The notes beneath the pieces are model-generated. The model did not search any database, was not told the origin of the DNA, and saw nothing but the letters and a program-made list of their open reading frames with translations. From NCBI RefSeq assembly GCF_028294535.1, contig NZ_JAQBIE010000011.1, positions 62,001 to 126,000 on the forward strand: DNA of 64,000 nt, written 5' to 3'. Below are positions 44,413 to 52,573 of the stretch, piece after piece. The first letter of the stretch is position 1. Each line of letters starts with the position of its first letter. The position numbers were made by a program, and so were the translations under genes. The stretch is from Paracoccus onchidii (GTDB lineage Bacteria; Pseudomonadota; Alphaproteobacteria; Rhodobacterales; Rhodobacteraceae).

Positions 44413-45268
44413 CGCCATGCCCCTCGCGCAGCCCTTCGCGCACCTCATGGGCGAGGGCGATGAATTCGGCCGAGTCGCGAATGTCCAGGGGGCGATTACG
44501 GGGCAGCGGACTTTCGATGATTTTCGTGATCCGGCCAGGGCGCGGGGACATGACGACTATTCTGGTGGAAAGATAGACTGCCTCGGGGATCGAATGCGTG
44601 ACAAATCCAATCGTTTTGCCAGTCTTGCGCCACAGGTCCAGCAGGGCCTCGTTCAGCTTGTCGCGGACGATTTCGTCCAACGCGCCGAACGGTTCATCCA
44701 TCAGCAATATGTCGGCGTCAAAGGCCAGGGCGCGCGCAATGCTGGCGCGCTGCTGCATTCCGCCCGACAATTGCCACGGGTATTTGCCGCCGAATCCGGC
44801 AAGATCGACCAGCTCCAGCACCCGTTCGATGCGTTGGCGGCGATCCGCCTTGTCAAACCCCATGATTTCAAGCGGTAACGAGATGTTGCCCGCGATGCTC
44901 CGCCAAGGGTAAAGGCCTGGCGCCTGAAAGACATAGCCATAGGCACGCGACCGGCGGGCCTGATCAGGGCTTTGGCCATTGACCGAGATCCTGCCGCCAG
45001 TGGCGTTTTCCAACGCCGCGATGGTGCGCAGAAAGGTTGTCTTGCCACATCCCGAGGGGCCGATGAAGCTGACGAAATCGCCCTGATTGATGGTCAGATC
45101 CACATCTTTCAAGGCATGGATCGGCCCATCGGCGGTCTGGAATGTCAGGCTGACACCCTGAGCCTGAATGACCGGCTGGGCTGGATGTTCCGCGCCCTGC
45201 AAATTCAGACCCCCGATGCAGGAATGCCGGACCGTGTAACCGGCCTTGGTGCGGTCAGGTCCTTCCAT
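44405..45268 (-). CDS. ABC transporter ATP-binding protein (pyrimidine/hydantoin type)
   Basis: An ATPase of up to 287 residues, SsuB/TauB group. Walker A GPSGCGKTTFLRT, signature LSGGMQQRASIARALAFD, Walker B ILLMDEPFGALDE and H-loop GFVTHSIPEAVYLS are intact. The ATG at 45268 would overlap dihydropyrimidinase by 64 bases and has no clear ribosome site; a TTG at 45202, just after that gene's stop and behind GGGGG, is an alternative start that gives the usual length (265). Confidence 0.9.
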   Translation of the reverse strand: MEGPDRTKAGYTVRHSCIGGLNLQGAEHPAQPVIQAQGVSLTFQTADGPIHALKDVDLTINQGDFVSFIGPSGCGKTTFLRTIAALENATGGRISVNGQSPDQARRSRAYGYVFQAPGLYPWRSIAGNISLPLEIMGFDKADRRQRIERVLELVDLAGFGGKYPWQLSGGMQQRASIARALAFDADILLMDEPFGALDEIVRDKLNEALLDLWRKTGKTIGFVTHSIPEAVYLSTRIVVMSPRPGRITKIIESPLPRNRPLDIRDSAEFIALAHEVREGLREGHGDD

Positions 45269-46656
45269 TGGCTGAGGGCGCGATTGACGGTGCCTCTTGC
45301 ATTTCGCGGGATGAACTGTCCGTGTCCTTCCTGGCTGGCGATCTTGCCTTCGGTGACCGCAATGACGCCGCGTGTCAGGGTATAGCGGGGCAGGCCCTTG
45401 ACGGTTTGCCCTTCGAACACGTTGTAATCGATGGCGGATTGCTGGCTTTGCGACGAGATGGTCTTTTCCGCCTCTGGGTCCCAGACCACAAGATCGGCGT
45501 CACTGCCGACCAGCACCGCACCTTTGCGTGGATACATCCCCAGAATCTTGGCACTGTTGGTCGAGGTCGCCGCAACGAATTCGTTCGGTGTCAGCCGTCC
45601 CGTATTGACCCCGTGTGTCCAAAGCATCGGCATTCGATCTTCCAGACCGCCGGTTCCATTCGGGATCTTGGTGAAATCGCCAACGCCGTAACGCTTTTGT
45701 TCGGTCGTGAAGGCGCAGTGATCCGTCGCCACGACCGACAGGCTGCCGGATTGCAGTCCGGCCCAAAGGCTGTCCTGATGCTGTTTGTTCCGGAACGGGG
45801 GCGACATGACGCGCCGCGCGGCATGGTCCCAATCGGTGTTGAAATATTCACCTTCGTCCAGTGTCAGATGTTGGATCAATGGTTCGCCCCAGACACGCTT
45901 GCCCTGCTGGCGCGCACGCCGGATCGCCTCGTGACTGTCCTCACAGCTGACATGCACTACATAAAGCGGCACACCGGCCATGTCGGCGACCATGATCGCA
46001 CGGTTCGTTGCCTCACCCTCGACCTGTGGAGGACGGGAATAGGCATGCGCCTCGGGGCCGGTATTGCCCTCGGCCAGCAACCGGGCGGACAGTTCGGCCA
46101 CGACATCGCCGTTTTCGGCATGCACAAGCGCGATCCCGCCCAGATCGCCGACGCGGCGAAAGCTGGAAAACAGCTCGTCGTCATTGACCATCAGTGCGCC
46201 CTTATAGGCCATGAAATGCTTGAAACTGGTGATCCCGCGTTTGACCACGGCCTCCATTTCATCAAAGACCTGTTCGCCCCACCATGTGATGGCCATGTGA
46301 TAGCTGTAGTCGCAATGCGCGCGACCGGATTTATTGTCCCACATCTGCAATGCGTCCAGCAGGCCCTGACCGGGCGAAGGAAGGGCGAAATCCACCACCA
46401 TCGTCGTGCCGCCAGCAAGCGCTGCGCGCGTTCCGCTTTCGAAATCATCGGCCGAATAGGTGCCCATGAAGGGCATTTCCAGATGGGTGTGCGGGTCGAT
46501 TCCGCCCGGCATGATCATGCAGCCGGTGGCGTCCAGCGTTTCATCGCCAACCAGCCCTTCGGCAATGGCAACGATCTTGTCGCCCTCGATCAGCACATCG
46601 GCCTTGTAGCTGAGATCGGCGGTGACGACGGTTCCGTTCTTGATGACGATGCTCAT
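45205..46656 (-). CDS. pydB: Dihydropyrimidinase (D-hydantoinase)
   Basis: A 483-residue cyclic amidohydrolase that opens dihydrouracil/dihydrothymine to N-carbamoyl-beta-amino acids. Metal-site residues are seen in GGIDPHTHLEMPF (HxH), the carboxylated lysine of GITSFKHFMAYKG, His in ALVHAENGD and YVVHVSCEDS, and Asp in VATDHCAFTTEQK. The second enzyme of the reductive pyrimidine pathway. Its start overlaps the acyltransferase stop by four bases. The first enzyme, dihydropyrimidine dehydrogenase, is not in the window. Confidence 0.94.
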   Translation of the reverse strand: MSIVIKNGTVVTADLSYKADVLIEGDKIVAIAEGLVGDETLDATGCMIMPGGIDPHTHLEMPFMGTYSADDFESGTRAALAGGTTMVVDFALPSPGQGLLDALQMWDNKSGRAHCDYSYHMAITWWGEQVFDEMEAVVKRGITSFKHFMAYKGALMVNDDELFSSFRRVGDLGGIALVHAENGDVVAELSARLLAEGNTGPEAHAYSRPPQVEGEATNRAIMVADMAGVPLYVVHVSCEDSHEAIRRARQQGKRVWGEPLIQHLTLDEGEYFNTDWDHAARRVMSPPFRNKQHQDSLWAGLQSGSLSVVATDHCAFTTEQKRYGVGDFTKIPNGTGGLEDRMPMLWTHGVNTGRLTPNEFVAATSTNSAKILGMYPRKGAVLVGSDADLVVWDPEAEKTISSQSQQSAIDYNVFEGQTVKGLPRYTLTRGVIAVTEGKIASQEGHGQFIPRNARGTVNRALSQWKDLTAPRPVTRSGIPASGV

Positions 46657-47783
46657 ATGCGATCCTCCGGCTGCGACGCTGAAGGTGAAACAATCACCGT
46701 TGCGTCATTGGTGGTCAGTGGTGGCGGCTGCTGTCGTTTGTGATGAATGAAGCGCAACAAGGGACGCTCGATCAGCAAATGGGTGATCATGCCGCCCACG
46801 GTTCCTGCGACAATCAACAACGAAACCGTTGCCACAGCGCCAAGTTGCAGATGCCCTGCTGTCAGGATCATGGCGCAGGCAATCATGGCAATCGAATGCG
46901 CGAGATAGGTTGAATAGGAAGCGTCACCCAGAAAAACCAACCAGCGTGGAAAGCCAATTCCGGTTCTGCGCTCAAGCCCGGCAAGCCCCGCGACGATGGC
47001 GGCAGAGGCAAGCCCGTAATAGATCGGGCGCAGCGTTTTCTCTGGCAGTGTGGCGTCATGGGCAATGGTCAGCATGAAGCCGGCAAGCCCTGTGATCAAC
47101 AGGATGGCCGCCTGGCTTGTCGATATCGTCGTGTGAATAAAAGTTGCGGCTATTCCAAGCAAAAACAATAGATTGTACGGGGAAAGCAGAAAGCTTTGGG
47201 GGAAAGCAACGGACATTTGGTCAATGCTGGCATAGGCCAGCGCCGCCAGGCAGGCCAGCCACCAGGCCCCCATCAAGGCAATGCCGATGCCGCCGGCCAG
47301 AATGCAGACGGACAGAAGCAGATAGAACAAGAGTTCATGCGACAATGTCCAAGCAACCCTCATCGGTGGGTCGGTCGCGAATGGGGCAAGCGTATAGGCA
47401 CGCAGATAGGCCATCGGTCCGTCAAGATGCGGATCGATCCGTCCGGTGATGATCTGACCCAGAAGAAAGATAGAAAACAAGACCCAGAACAGCGGATAGA
47501 TCCGTATGATTCGTTTGGACATGAAGCGCCGCGCCCGTTCCGGTTGTCCGATATCGCGCCCATGAACGACAAACATGATGAACCCGCTCAGCACGAAAAA
47601 GAACTCGACTCCGGAATGGCCCGCCGCCAGAATCGGGTTCCACATCTGAACTCCAAGATGTTCCGACATCAGCAAGGGCGCGTGACACAGCACGACATAT
47701 TGGGCGGCAAAAGCGCGGCCAACCTGCAGGCTTTCCAGATTGACGCGCCCGCCCGCATTGCGGGATGTGGCCGCTGTGCTCAT
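46653..47783 (-). CDS. Acyltransferase family 3 (OafA-like) membrane protein
   Basis: A 376-residue membrane O-acyltransferase with about ten hydrophobic segments. Family signs are LQVGRAFAAQYVVLCH at the start, GHSGVEFFFVLSGFIM, RRFMSKRIIRIYPLFWVLF (Arg-rich R/K-R-Y-P motif) and WTLSHELLFYLLLS with the HEL pair. It would acylate a sugar or similar envelope acceptor. It overlaps both pydC (four bases) and pydB (four bases), so it is translated with the pyrimidine enzymes although its function is unrelated on paper. Confidence 0.88.
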   Translation of the reverse strand: MSTAATSRNAGGRVNLESLQVGRAFAAQYVVLCHAPLLMSEHLGVQMWNPILAAGHSGVEFFFVLSGFIMFVVHGRDIGQPERARRFMSKRIIRIYPLFWVLFSIFLLGQIITGRIDPHLDGPMAYLRAYTLAPFATDPPMRVAWTLSHELLFYLLLSVCILAGGIGIALMGAWWLACLAALAYASIDQMSVAFPQSFLLSPYNLLFLLGIAATFIHTTISTSQAAILLITGLAGFMLTIAHDATLPEKTLRPIYYGLASAAIVAGLAGLERRTGIGFPRWLVFLGDASYSTYLAHSIAMIACAMILTAGHLQLGAVATVSLLIVAGTVGGMITHLLIERPLLRFIHHKRQQPPPLTTNDATVIVSPSASQPEDRI

Positions 47784-49051
47784 TCCGTGCGGGTCACTTC
47801 TGCAGCGTTCAGGACGGCATGCAGCAAGACGTCGGTGCCGGCCTTGGCCCATTCGGGACTGATTTCTTCAGCTTCGTTATGGGACAGGCCGTCAACACAA
47901 GGGCACATGATCATGACCGTGGGTGCGACCCTGTTGATCCAGCAGGCATCGTGACCAGCCCCTGAAACGATGTCCATGTGACCATAGCCCAGCCGTCGCG
48001 CCGCATCGCGGACCATGCCTGCGAGGCGTTCGTCAAATGTCACCGGATCGAAATGCCCGACCGGTTCAATCGCGATGCCAAGCCCGAGATTGCTGGCGAT
48101 TTCTGCCGCCTCTTGCTCCAACTGGCTTCGCATCGATGTCAGTTTATCCAGATCGGGGCTGCGGAAATCGATCGTGAAAACGGTCTTGCCCGGAATCACG
48201 TTGCGGCTGTTTGGATATACATTGGCCTGTCCGACCGCGCCGACGGCATCGGGTTGATGCGCCATGGCAATGCGATTCACGGCCTCGATGATGCGAGCCA
48301 TACCCAGCCCCGCATTCACGCGCATATTCATCGGGGTCGATCCGGTATGGGCGTCCTTGCCGGTCAGCGTAACCTCCAGCCACCACAATCCCTGACCATG
48401 GGTCACGACACCGATTTCTTTTTTTTCGGCTTCCAGAATGGGGCCTTGTTCGATGTGGTATTCAAACATCGCATGGATGGGCCGTTCGCCCGGTGTTTCC
48501 TGACCGCGCCAGCCGATACGATCCAGTTCGTCGCCAAAGCTCTTGCCTTGGGCATCGAGACGACTGTTGGCGTATTCCTCGTCATGCATGCCGGCAAATA
48601 CGCCAGAGGCCAGCATGGCCGGGGCAAATCGCGTGCCTTCTTCATTTGTCCAGTTGGTAAGGACAATGGGGCGTCGCGTCTGAATGCCCAGATCGCGGAT
48701 CGTGCGAATGACTTCCAGCCCCGCCAGAACACCCAACACGCCATCATATTTGCCGCCGGTGGGCTGGGTATCCAGGTGGCTGCCGATATAGACCGGATCA
48801 AGGTCGGGATCCGCCCCTTCGTGACGCATGAACATGTTGCCCATCCGGTCCACGGTCATTGTCATATCGGCTTGTTCGCACCAATTCCGGAACAAATCCC
48901 GCCCCTCGGCATCATCATCCGTCAGGGTTTGACGGTTGTTGCCGCCCGCGATGCCCGGTCCGATCTTGGCCATTTCCATCAGGCTGTCCCACAGCCGATC
49001 GCCATCTACCCGAATATTGTCCGCCGAGGATGCGGTGTCGGAAAAGGTCAT
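47780..49051 (-). CDS. pydC: N-carbamoyl-amino acid amidohydrolase, M20 family (beta-ureidopropionase type)
   Basis: A 423-residue zinc hydrolase of the HyuC/allantoate amidohydrolase group. Metal ligands: GSHLDTQPTGGKYDGVLGVL (His, Asp), NEEGTRFAP (Glu), HIEQGPILE (His) and GAGHDACWI (His). It removes carbamoyl from N-carbamoyl-beta-alanine, releasing CO2, ammonia and beta-alanine, third step of reductive pyrimidine breakdown. ATG at 49051 has AAGGAAC upstream. First gene of the operon and divergent from rutR. Confidence 0.92.
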   Translation of the reverse strand: MTFSDTASSADNIRVDGDRLWDSLMEMAKIGPGIAGGNNRQTLTDDDAEGRDLFRNWCEQADMTMTVDRMGNMFMRHEGADPDLDPVYIGSHLDTQPTGGKYDGVLGVLAGLEVIRTIRDLGIQTRRPIVLTNWTNEEGTRFAPAMLASGVFAGMHDEEYANSRLDAQGKSFGDELDRIGWRGQETPGERPIHAMFEYHIEQGPILEAEKKEIGVVTHGQGLWWLEVTLTGKDAHTGSTPMNMRVNAGLGMARIIEAVNRIAMAHQPDAVGAVGQANVYPNSRNVIPGKTVFTIDFRSPDLDKLTSMRSQLEQEAAEIASNLGLGIAIEPVGHFDPVTFDERLAGMVRDAARRLGYGHMDIVSGAGHDACWINRVAPTVMIMCPCVDGLSHNEAEEISPEWAKAGTDVLLHAVLNAAEVTRTE

Positions 49052-49147
49052 CACTTGTTCCTTCCTGTCTTGCCGCCCCGTCTTGGTGCGAGGTCGGCTG
49101 AATGGGAAAACCGCACAGGCAAGCGTCGGCAGCGACGTCATGAAAAC

Positions 49148-49163
49148 TTTACCAAACGGTCAG
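49148..49163. promoter_or_regulatory. RutR-box-like operator
   Basis: TTTACCAAACGGTCAG agrees with the E. coli RutR site TTGACCANNTGGTCAA at 11 of 14 defined positions, including the ACC-N4-GGT core. It lies between pydC and rutR and just downstream of the predicted pydC promoter, where binding would block transcription. Confidence 0.6.
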
Positions 49164-49167
49164 TTTG

Positions 49168-49195
49168 AGGCTAGCACGGTGCGAAAGTCAGTCAA
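49168..49195 (-). promoter_or_regulatory. Promoter of the pyrimidine operon
   Basis: Minus strand TTGACT (49190-49195), 16-base spacer, TAGCCT (49168-49173). The predicted start of transcription falls in the RutR-box-like site. Confidence 0.45.
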
Positions 49196-49268
49196 GGATA
49201 CAAAAACTTGCGGCTGACAAAAGATGAAGCGCTGCCTAGAAATAAAACAGGGCAGTACAGGTTTCAGT

Positions 49269-49886
49269 ATGACGGAAGACTCCAAGCCACCGCTGACGCG
49301 CATTCAGCAAAAGAACCGTGACATCATTCTGGAAGCGGCGCTGACGGTGTTTTCGACACGCGGCCTGAGGGGCGCAACGATCGACCGGATCGCGGATGCC
49401 GCAGGTTTGTCCAAGCCGAATGTGCTGTACTATTTCGGATCAAAGGATGAAATCTACAGGACACTTCTGACCGCGCTGTTGGATACCTGGCTGGCGCCGA
49501 TGCTGAATATCGACAGCAACGGGCAGCCGATGGACGAGGTGCTGGGCTATGTCGCGGCCAAGCTGCAATTGTCGCGCGATTATCCCCGCGAAAGCCGGCT
49601 GTTCGCCTATGAAGTGCTGCAAGGGGCACCTCATCTGGAAGGCATCCTTGGGGGCAGGTTGCGCGATCTGGTCGAGAACACCGTGGCGGTTCTGGAACGT
49701 TGGATGGCGCAGGGAAGGCTGAAACCCGTCGAGCCGCATCACCTGATTTTCTCGATTTGGGCGTTGACCCAGCATTATGCTGATTTCGATGTTCAGGTAA
49801 GGGCGGTGCTTGGCCCCGGACATGATCCCTATGCCGAGGCCGAGCTTTATCTGGAGAACCTGTTTCGGCAGATGTTAGAGCCCTAG
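49269..49886 (+). CDS. rutR: TetR-family regulator RutR
   Basis: A 205-residue TetR regulator close to E. coli RutR. The DNA-binding helices read ATIDRIADAAGLSKPNVLYYFGSKDEIY (in part), and the C-terminal ligand domain keeps the RutR pattern RDYPRESRLFAYEVLQGAP and the diagnostic LIFSIWALTQHYADFDVQV. RutR senses uracil or thymine and controls pyrimidine use. It diverges from pydC with a RutR-box-like site between. Its stop codon TAG lies in the CTAG target duplication of an IS element, so the coding sequence was spared. Confidence 0.92.
   Translation: MTEDSKPPLTRIQQKNRDIILEAALTVFSTRGLRGATIDRIADAAGLSKPNVLYYFGSKDEIYRTLLTALLDTWLAPMLNIDSNGQPMDEVLGYVAAKLQLSRDYPRESRLFAYEVLQGAPHLEGILGGRLRDLVENTVAVLERWMAQGRLKPVEPHHLIFSIWALTQHYADFDVQVRAVLGPGHDPYAEAELYLENLFRQMLEP
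49883..49886. repeat. Left target-site duplication CTAG
   Basis: CTAG precedes the IS end GTGTT and includes the rutR stop codon TAG. The same four bases follow the right end at 50936-50939. IS481-type elements insert at NCTAGN. Confidence 0.75.
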
Positions 49887-50935
49887 GTGTTTGATCCCAC
49901 AGTTTGATGGTGCGATCCTTTCTTTGGAATGGAAGGATGCCCTATGGGACAAGTTCGTCACGGAAGCGCCACGACCACGCACGCAGTCAGAGCAGCAATA
50001 ATGAGGGCGGCCCGCCATCGGTCCGAGGGCCTGCCCGAATAATCGCAAGCTTCGCTCGCGACGCTGAGCCGGGAGCTGGGGATCAATCTGAAGACGGTTG
50101 CGAAGTGGCGTAAACGGCAGACGGTCGAAGATCTCAAGACCGGCCCAAAGGAGCCACGTTCGACGGTCCTCACGGAGGCTGAGGAGGCGGCCATCGTCGC
50201 GCTTCGGCGCCACACGCTGCTGCAGCTTGACGATTGCCTCTATGCCCTTCAGCCGTCCATCCCGCACCTGACACGCTCGGCGCTGCACCGTTGTCTGCAG
50301 CGGCATGGCATCTCACGCCTGCCTGACGTCGAGGGCGACAAACCGAGGAGGTCGAAGTTCAAACGCTACCCGATCGGCTTCTTCCACATAGACATCGCCG
50401 AAGTGCAGACTGCTGAAGGAAAGCTCTTCCTGTTCGTTGGCATCGACCGCACGAGCAAGTTTGCCGTTACCCAGCTCGTCGAGAAAGCAGACAGGAAGAC
50501 GGCCTGGGAGTTCCTGCAACACATGCTCGAAGCTGTGCCATATCAGGTCCACACCGTCCTCACTGACAACGGCATCCAGTTCGCTGAGCAGCCCCGGGAC
50601 CGGAACACTGCCTATTCTCGGCCTATGCGTTTCGACATGATCTGCGAGGCCAACGGGATTGAGCACCGGCTGACCAAACCCAATCATCCTTGGACCAACG
50701 GACAAGTCGAACGGATGAACCGCACGATCAAGGAGGCCACCGTCAAACGCTTCCACTACGACAGCCATGATCAGCTGAGAACGCACCTCTCGGACTTCAT
50801 CGCAGCATACAACTTCGCGCGCCGGCTCAAGACCCTCAACGGGCTCACACCCTACGAGTACATCTGCAAGATCTGGACTTCAGAGCCGGACAGATTCATC
50901 TTGAACCCGATCCACCAGATGCCGGGACTGAACAC
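49887..50935 (+). mobile_element. IS481-family insertion sequence
   Basis: A 1049-base element bounded by GTGTT...AACAC ends, with imperfect terminal inverted repeats (about 15 of the first 24 bases match, beginning GTGTTTGATCCC on the left and GTGTTCAGTCCC on the right complement) and CTAG duplicated on both sides. The transposase DDE signatures are FHIDIAEVQT, LTDNGIQFAE and NGQVERMNRTIKE. Size, ends and target agree with IS481. It sits between the convergent rutR and a second tetR-type gene. The transposase is interrupted, so the copy is probably inactive unless helped. Confidence 0.88.
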
Positions 50936-50939
50936 CTAG
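49944..50939 (+). pseudogene. IS481-family transposase, interrupted by an in-frame stop
   Basis: The reading frame starts at 49944 (MGQVRHGSATTTHAVRAAI) and is normal until about 50000, where 42 bases unlike the family (ATG AGG ... GAA TAA) replace the two codons expected before SQASLATLSRELG. They end with a stop TAA at 50040-50042, after which the same frame continues open to the end with an intact helix-turn-helix and DDE domain. AATAAT repeats border the strange stretch (49997 and 50038). The final TAG stop at 50937-50939 is part of the CTAG target duplication, so termination depends on the insertion site. Confidence 0.75.
50936..50939. repeat. Right target-site duplication CTAG
   Basis: CTAG follows the right IS end AACAC and matches the left copy at 49883-49886. 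It supplies the stop codon of the transposase frame. Confidence 0.75.
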
Positions 50940-50941
50940 GC

Positions 50942-51520
50942 TCAGCTGTTCAGCAGCTGGGCTGATCCGACGATCAGCGCCAGATGCTCCCGCGCCAGTG
51001 CGATCAGATCCTCTTGCGGGCCGGTCACCCATTGGCGGGTTGCGGTGTTGGTGGCTGCCACGATTGCCGCGGCCAGGATCTCGATCTTGCGATAATCGGT
51101 ATCTGGAAGGCGACGTTTCAACAGTTCGCGCATCTGTGCACGTCGCGCAAGGATCGCGCTGCTGAACAATGCACCGACCTTTTGGTCTTCGGCGGCGAGG
51201 CGGTTGATCTGCGCGACCATTTCGCGATCCCCCAGGTAACGGGACAGGTGCGATTCAATCAGCAGGTTCAAATCGTCGATCAATCGTCCGTGGCCGGCAA
51301 CAAACACCTCGGAGGCCTCGGCGGGATAATCGGGCGGCGGCCCCATGATCGCCGCTTCCTTATAAGGAAAATGGTTGAAGAACGTGCGCGTGCTGATCTC
51401 CGCCTGGCGGGCGATTGCTTCGGTCGTCACATTCGCAAGGCCGTGACGGGCGGCCAGGGTGACTGCTGCGGCCTGAATCTTGCGTGCGGTACGAAATCTG
51501 CGCGAAGTCTGGGGGTTCAT
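50942..51520 (-). CDS. TetR-family transcriptional regulator
   Basis: A 192-residue regulator with the helix-turn-helix ANVTTEAIARQAEISTRTFF-NHFPYKEAAI at about residues 28-58 and a ligand domain of unknown specificity. Start ATG at 51520. It is convergent with rutR across the IS and isolated on its other side by 190 bases, so the target genes cannot be inferred. It resembles AcrR/efflux-type regulators more than RutR. Confidence 0.85.
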   Translation of the reverse strand: MNPQTSRRFRTARKIQAAAVTLAARHGLANVTTEAIARQAEISTRTFFNHFPYKEAAIMGPPPDYPAEASEVFVAGHGRLIDDLNLLIESHLSRYLGDREMVAQINRLAAEDQKVGALFSSAILARRAQMRELLKRRLPDTDYRKIEILAAAIVAATNTATRQWVTGPQEDLIALAREHLALIVGSAQLLNS

Positions 51521-51712
51521 CTGTTCCTGGTTTCCGCTATCCGTTTCGATGGTGGTAAACGCCAGCGTTTAGGAACAATTCAGACGCGTCAAGTGTTTCA
51601 GTGACAGGATGTTATGCCCGGATCTTCATGTAAATGACTCAGGAATGACAAAACCCGTGCGCCGCCTGGCAGGACGGGCAGGTGGCACAGGGGTTTCGTC
51701 GTTTGTTTCGGG

Positions 51713-52273
51713 TCAGGATCCCCAGCTGCGGATCGGCCCACAATCCATATGTACGAAATTCGAGCGCGAATACTTTCCGACGCCGCCTGCCTTGCAGGCC
51801 ATCGCCGCCTTGTACATCTGGTTGACCGAGCGCGACTTGAGCCGCAGATCTGCGGCCTTGCCCTGCACATGCAGCGAATTCTTGGCCACGCCGCGCGAGC
51901 GACGGCGCAGCATCGCGTTGGTTTGGGGCGAGCGATAGCCCGACAGCATCATGTAAGGTTCGTTGGTTTGCAGCAGCCGATGCGAGGCCGCCGCAACGTC
52001 GATCGTGCGCGGGTCAATGCCGATCGCCGTGCCTGTGCGCCAGTCGCGCATGAAGATGTTCACTTCGTTGAGGGCTTCGCGGACGTATTTTCCATCGACC
52101 CAGTAAACGGTATCGATGCTTTCGCCGGTGCGGCCATTATACATCTTGATGCGCCGCACATCACCGGCCCCGCGAAGGAAACCGAATGCATTTGCCATCA
52201 CTGGTGCAGCTGTTGCCGAGGTTGCCGCAAACACACCAAGCACGCCGCGACGCGAGATAAGGTCCATTGTCAT
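51713..52273 (-). CDS. YcbK family (DUF882) Tat-exported cell-wall protein
   Basis: A 186-residue protein with a twin-arginine signal (MTMDLISRRGVLGVFAATSA) and the DUF882/peptidase M15-like domain: YMMLSGYRSPQTNAMLRRRS, VAKNSLHVQGKAADLRL and FVHMDCGPIRSW, with His and Asp residues of the zinc site of M15 peptidases (SLH...AxD...HxD) preserved. It probably acts on peptidoglycan. ATG at 52273 fits the Tat signal; an in-frame ATG at 52297 exists. It is divergent from an L,D-transpeptidase gene, the same pairing as ycbK-ycbB in E. coli. Confidence 0.86.
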   Translation of the reverse strand: MTMDLISRRGVLGVFAATSATAAPVMANAFGFLRGAGDVRRIKMYNGRTGESIDTVYWVDGKYVREALNEVNIFMRDWRTGTAIGIDPRTIDVAAASHRLLQTNEPYMMLSGYRSPQTNAMLRRRSRGVAKNSLHVQGKAADLRLKSRSVNQMYKAAMACKAGGVGKYSRSNFVHMDCGPIRSWGS

Positions 52274-52573
52274 GTCAGATCGCCTGTCCTGCTTCATTCT
52301 GCTGACCGCATTCCTTGCGGCTTAGACGGGTTTAGCCCCGACTTGCTAACAATATGTCAAATCTTGGTGGTTTTATAAACAGATTCCTGTGGAGCCTGCC
52401 TGATTTCTGCTATCATAGGCGAGTTTTCGCCGAGCCCTTGTCTTTGTTGCGACGCTGCCTCCTGGCGTGGCTGGTTTGCAACAGTTGTGTTCGCGGCATG
52501 GTTGAGGTGGGTGCAAGCTGGTGCCGCGCAGAATTTGCAGGCAAATTATTGGTAGTTGAGTATCGAGGTTGAC
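52274..52573. other. Divergent promoter region of ycbK-like and transpeptidase genes
   Basis: A 300-base region without a gene. Minus strand: TTGACA (52355-52360) with GCTAAA 18 bases downstream (52331-52336) for the ycbK-like gene. Plus strand: an extended -10, TGCTATCAT (52408-52416), for the transpeptidase operon, giving a leader of about 150 bases that includes a small GGCGA/TCGCC hairpin. Spacers and boxes are read by eye only. Confidence 0.4.
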
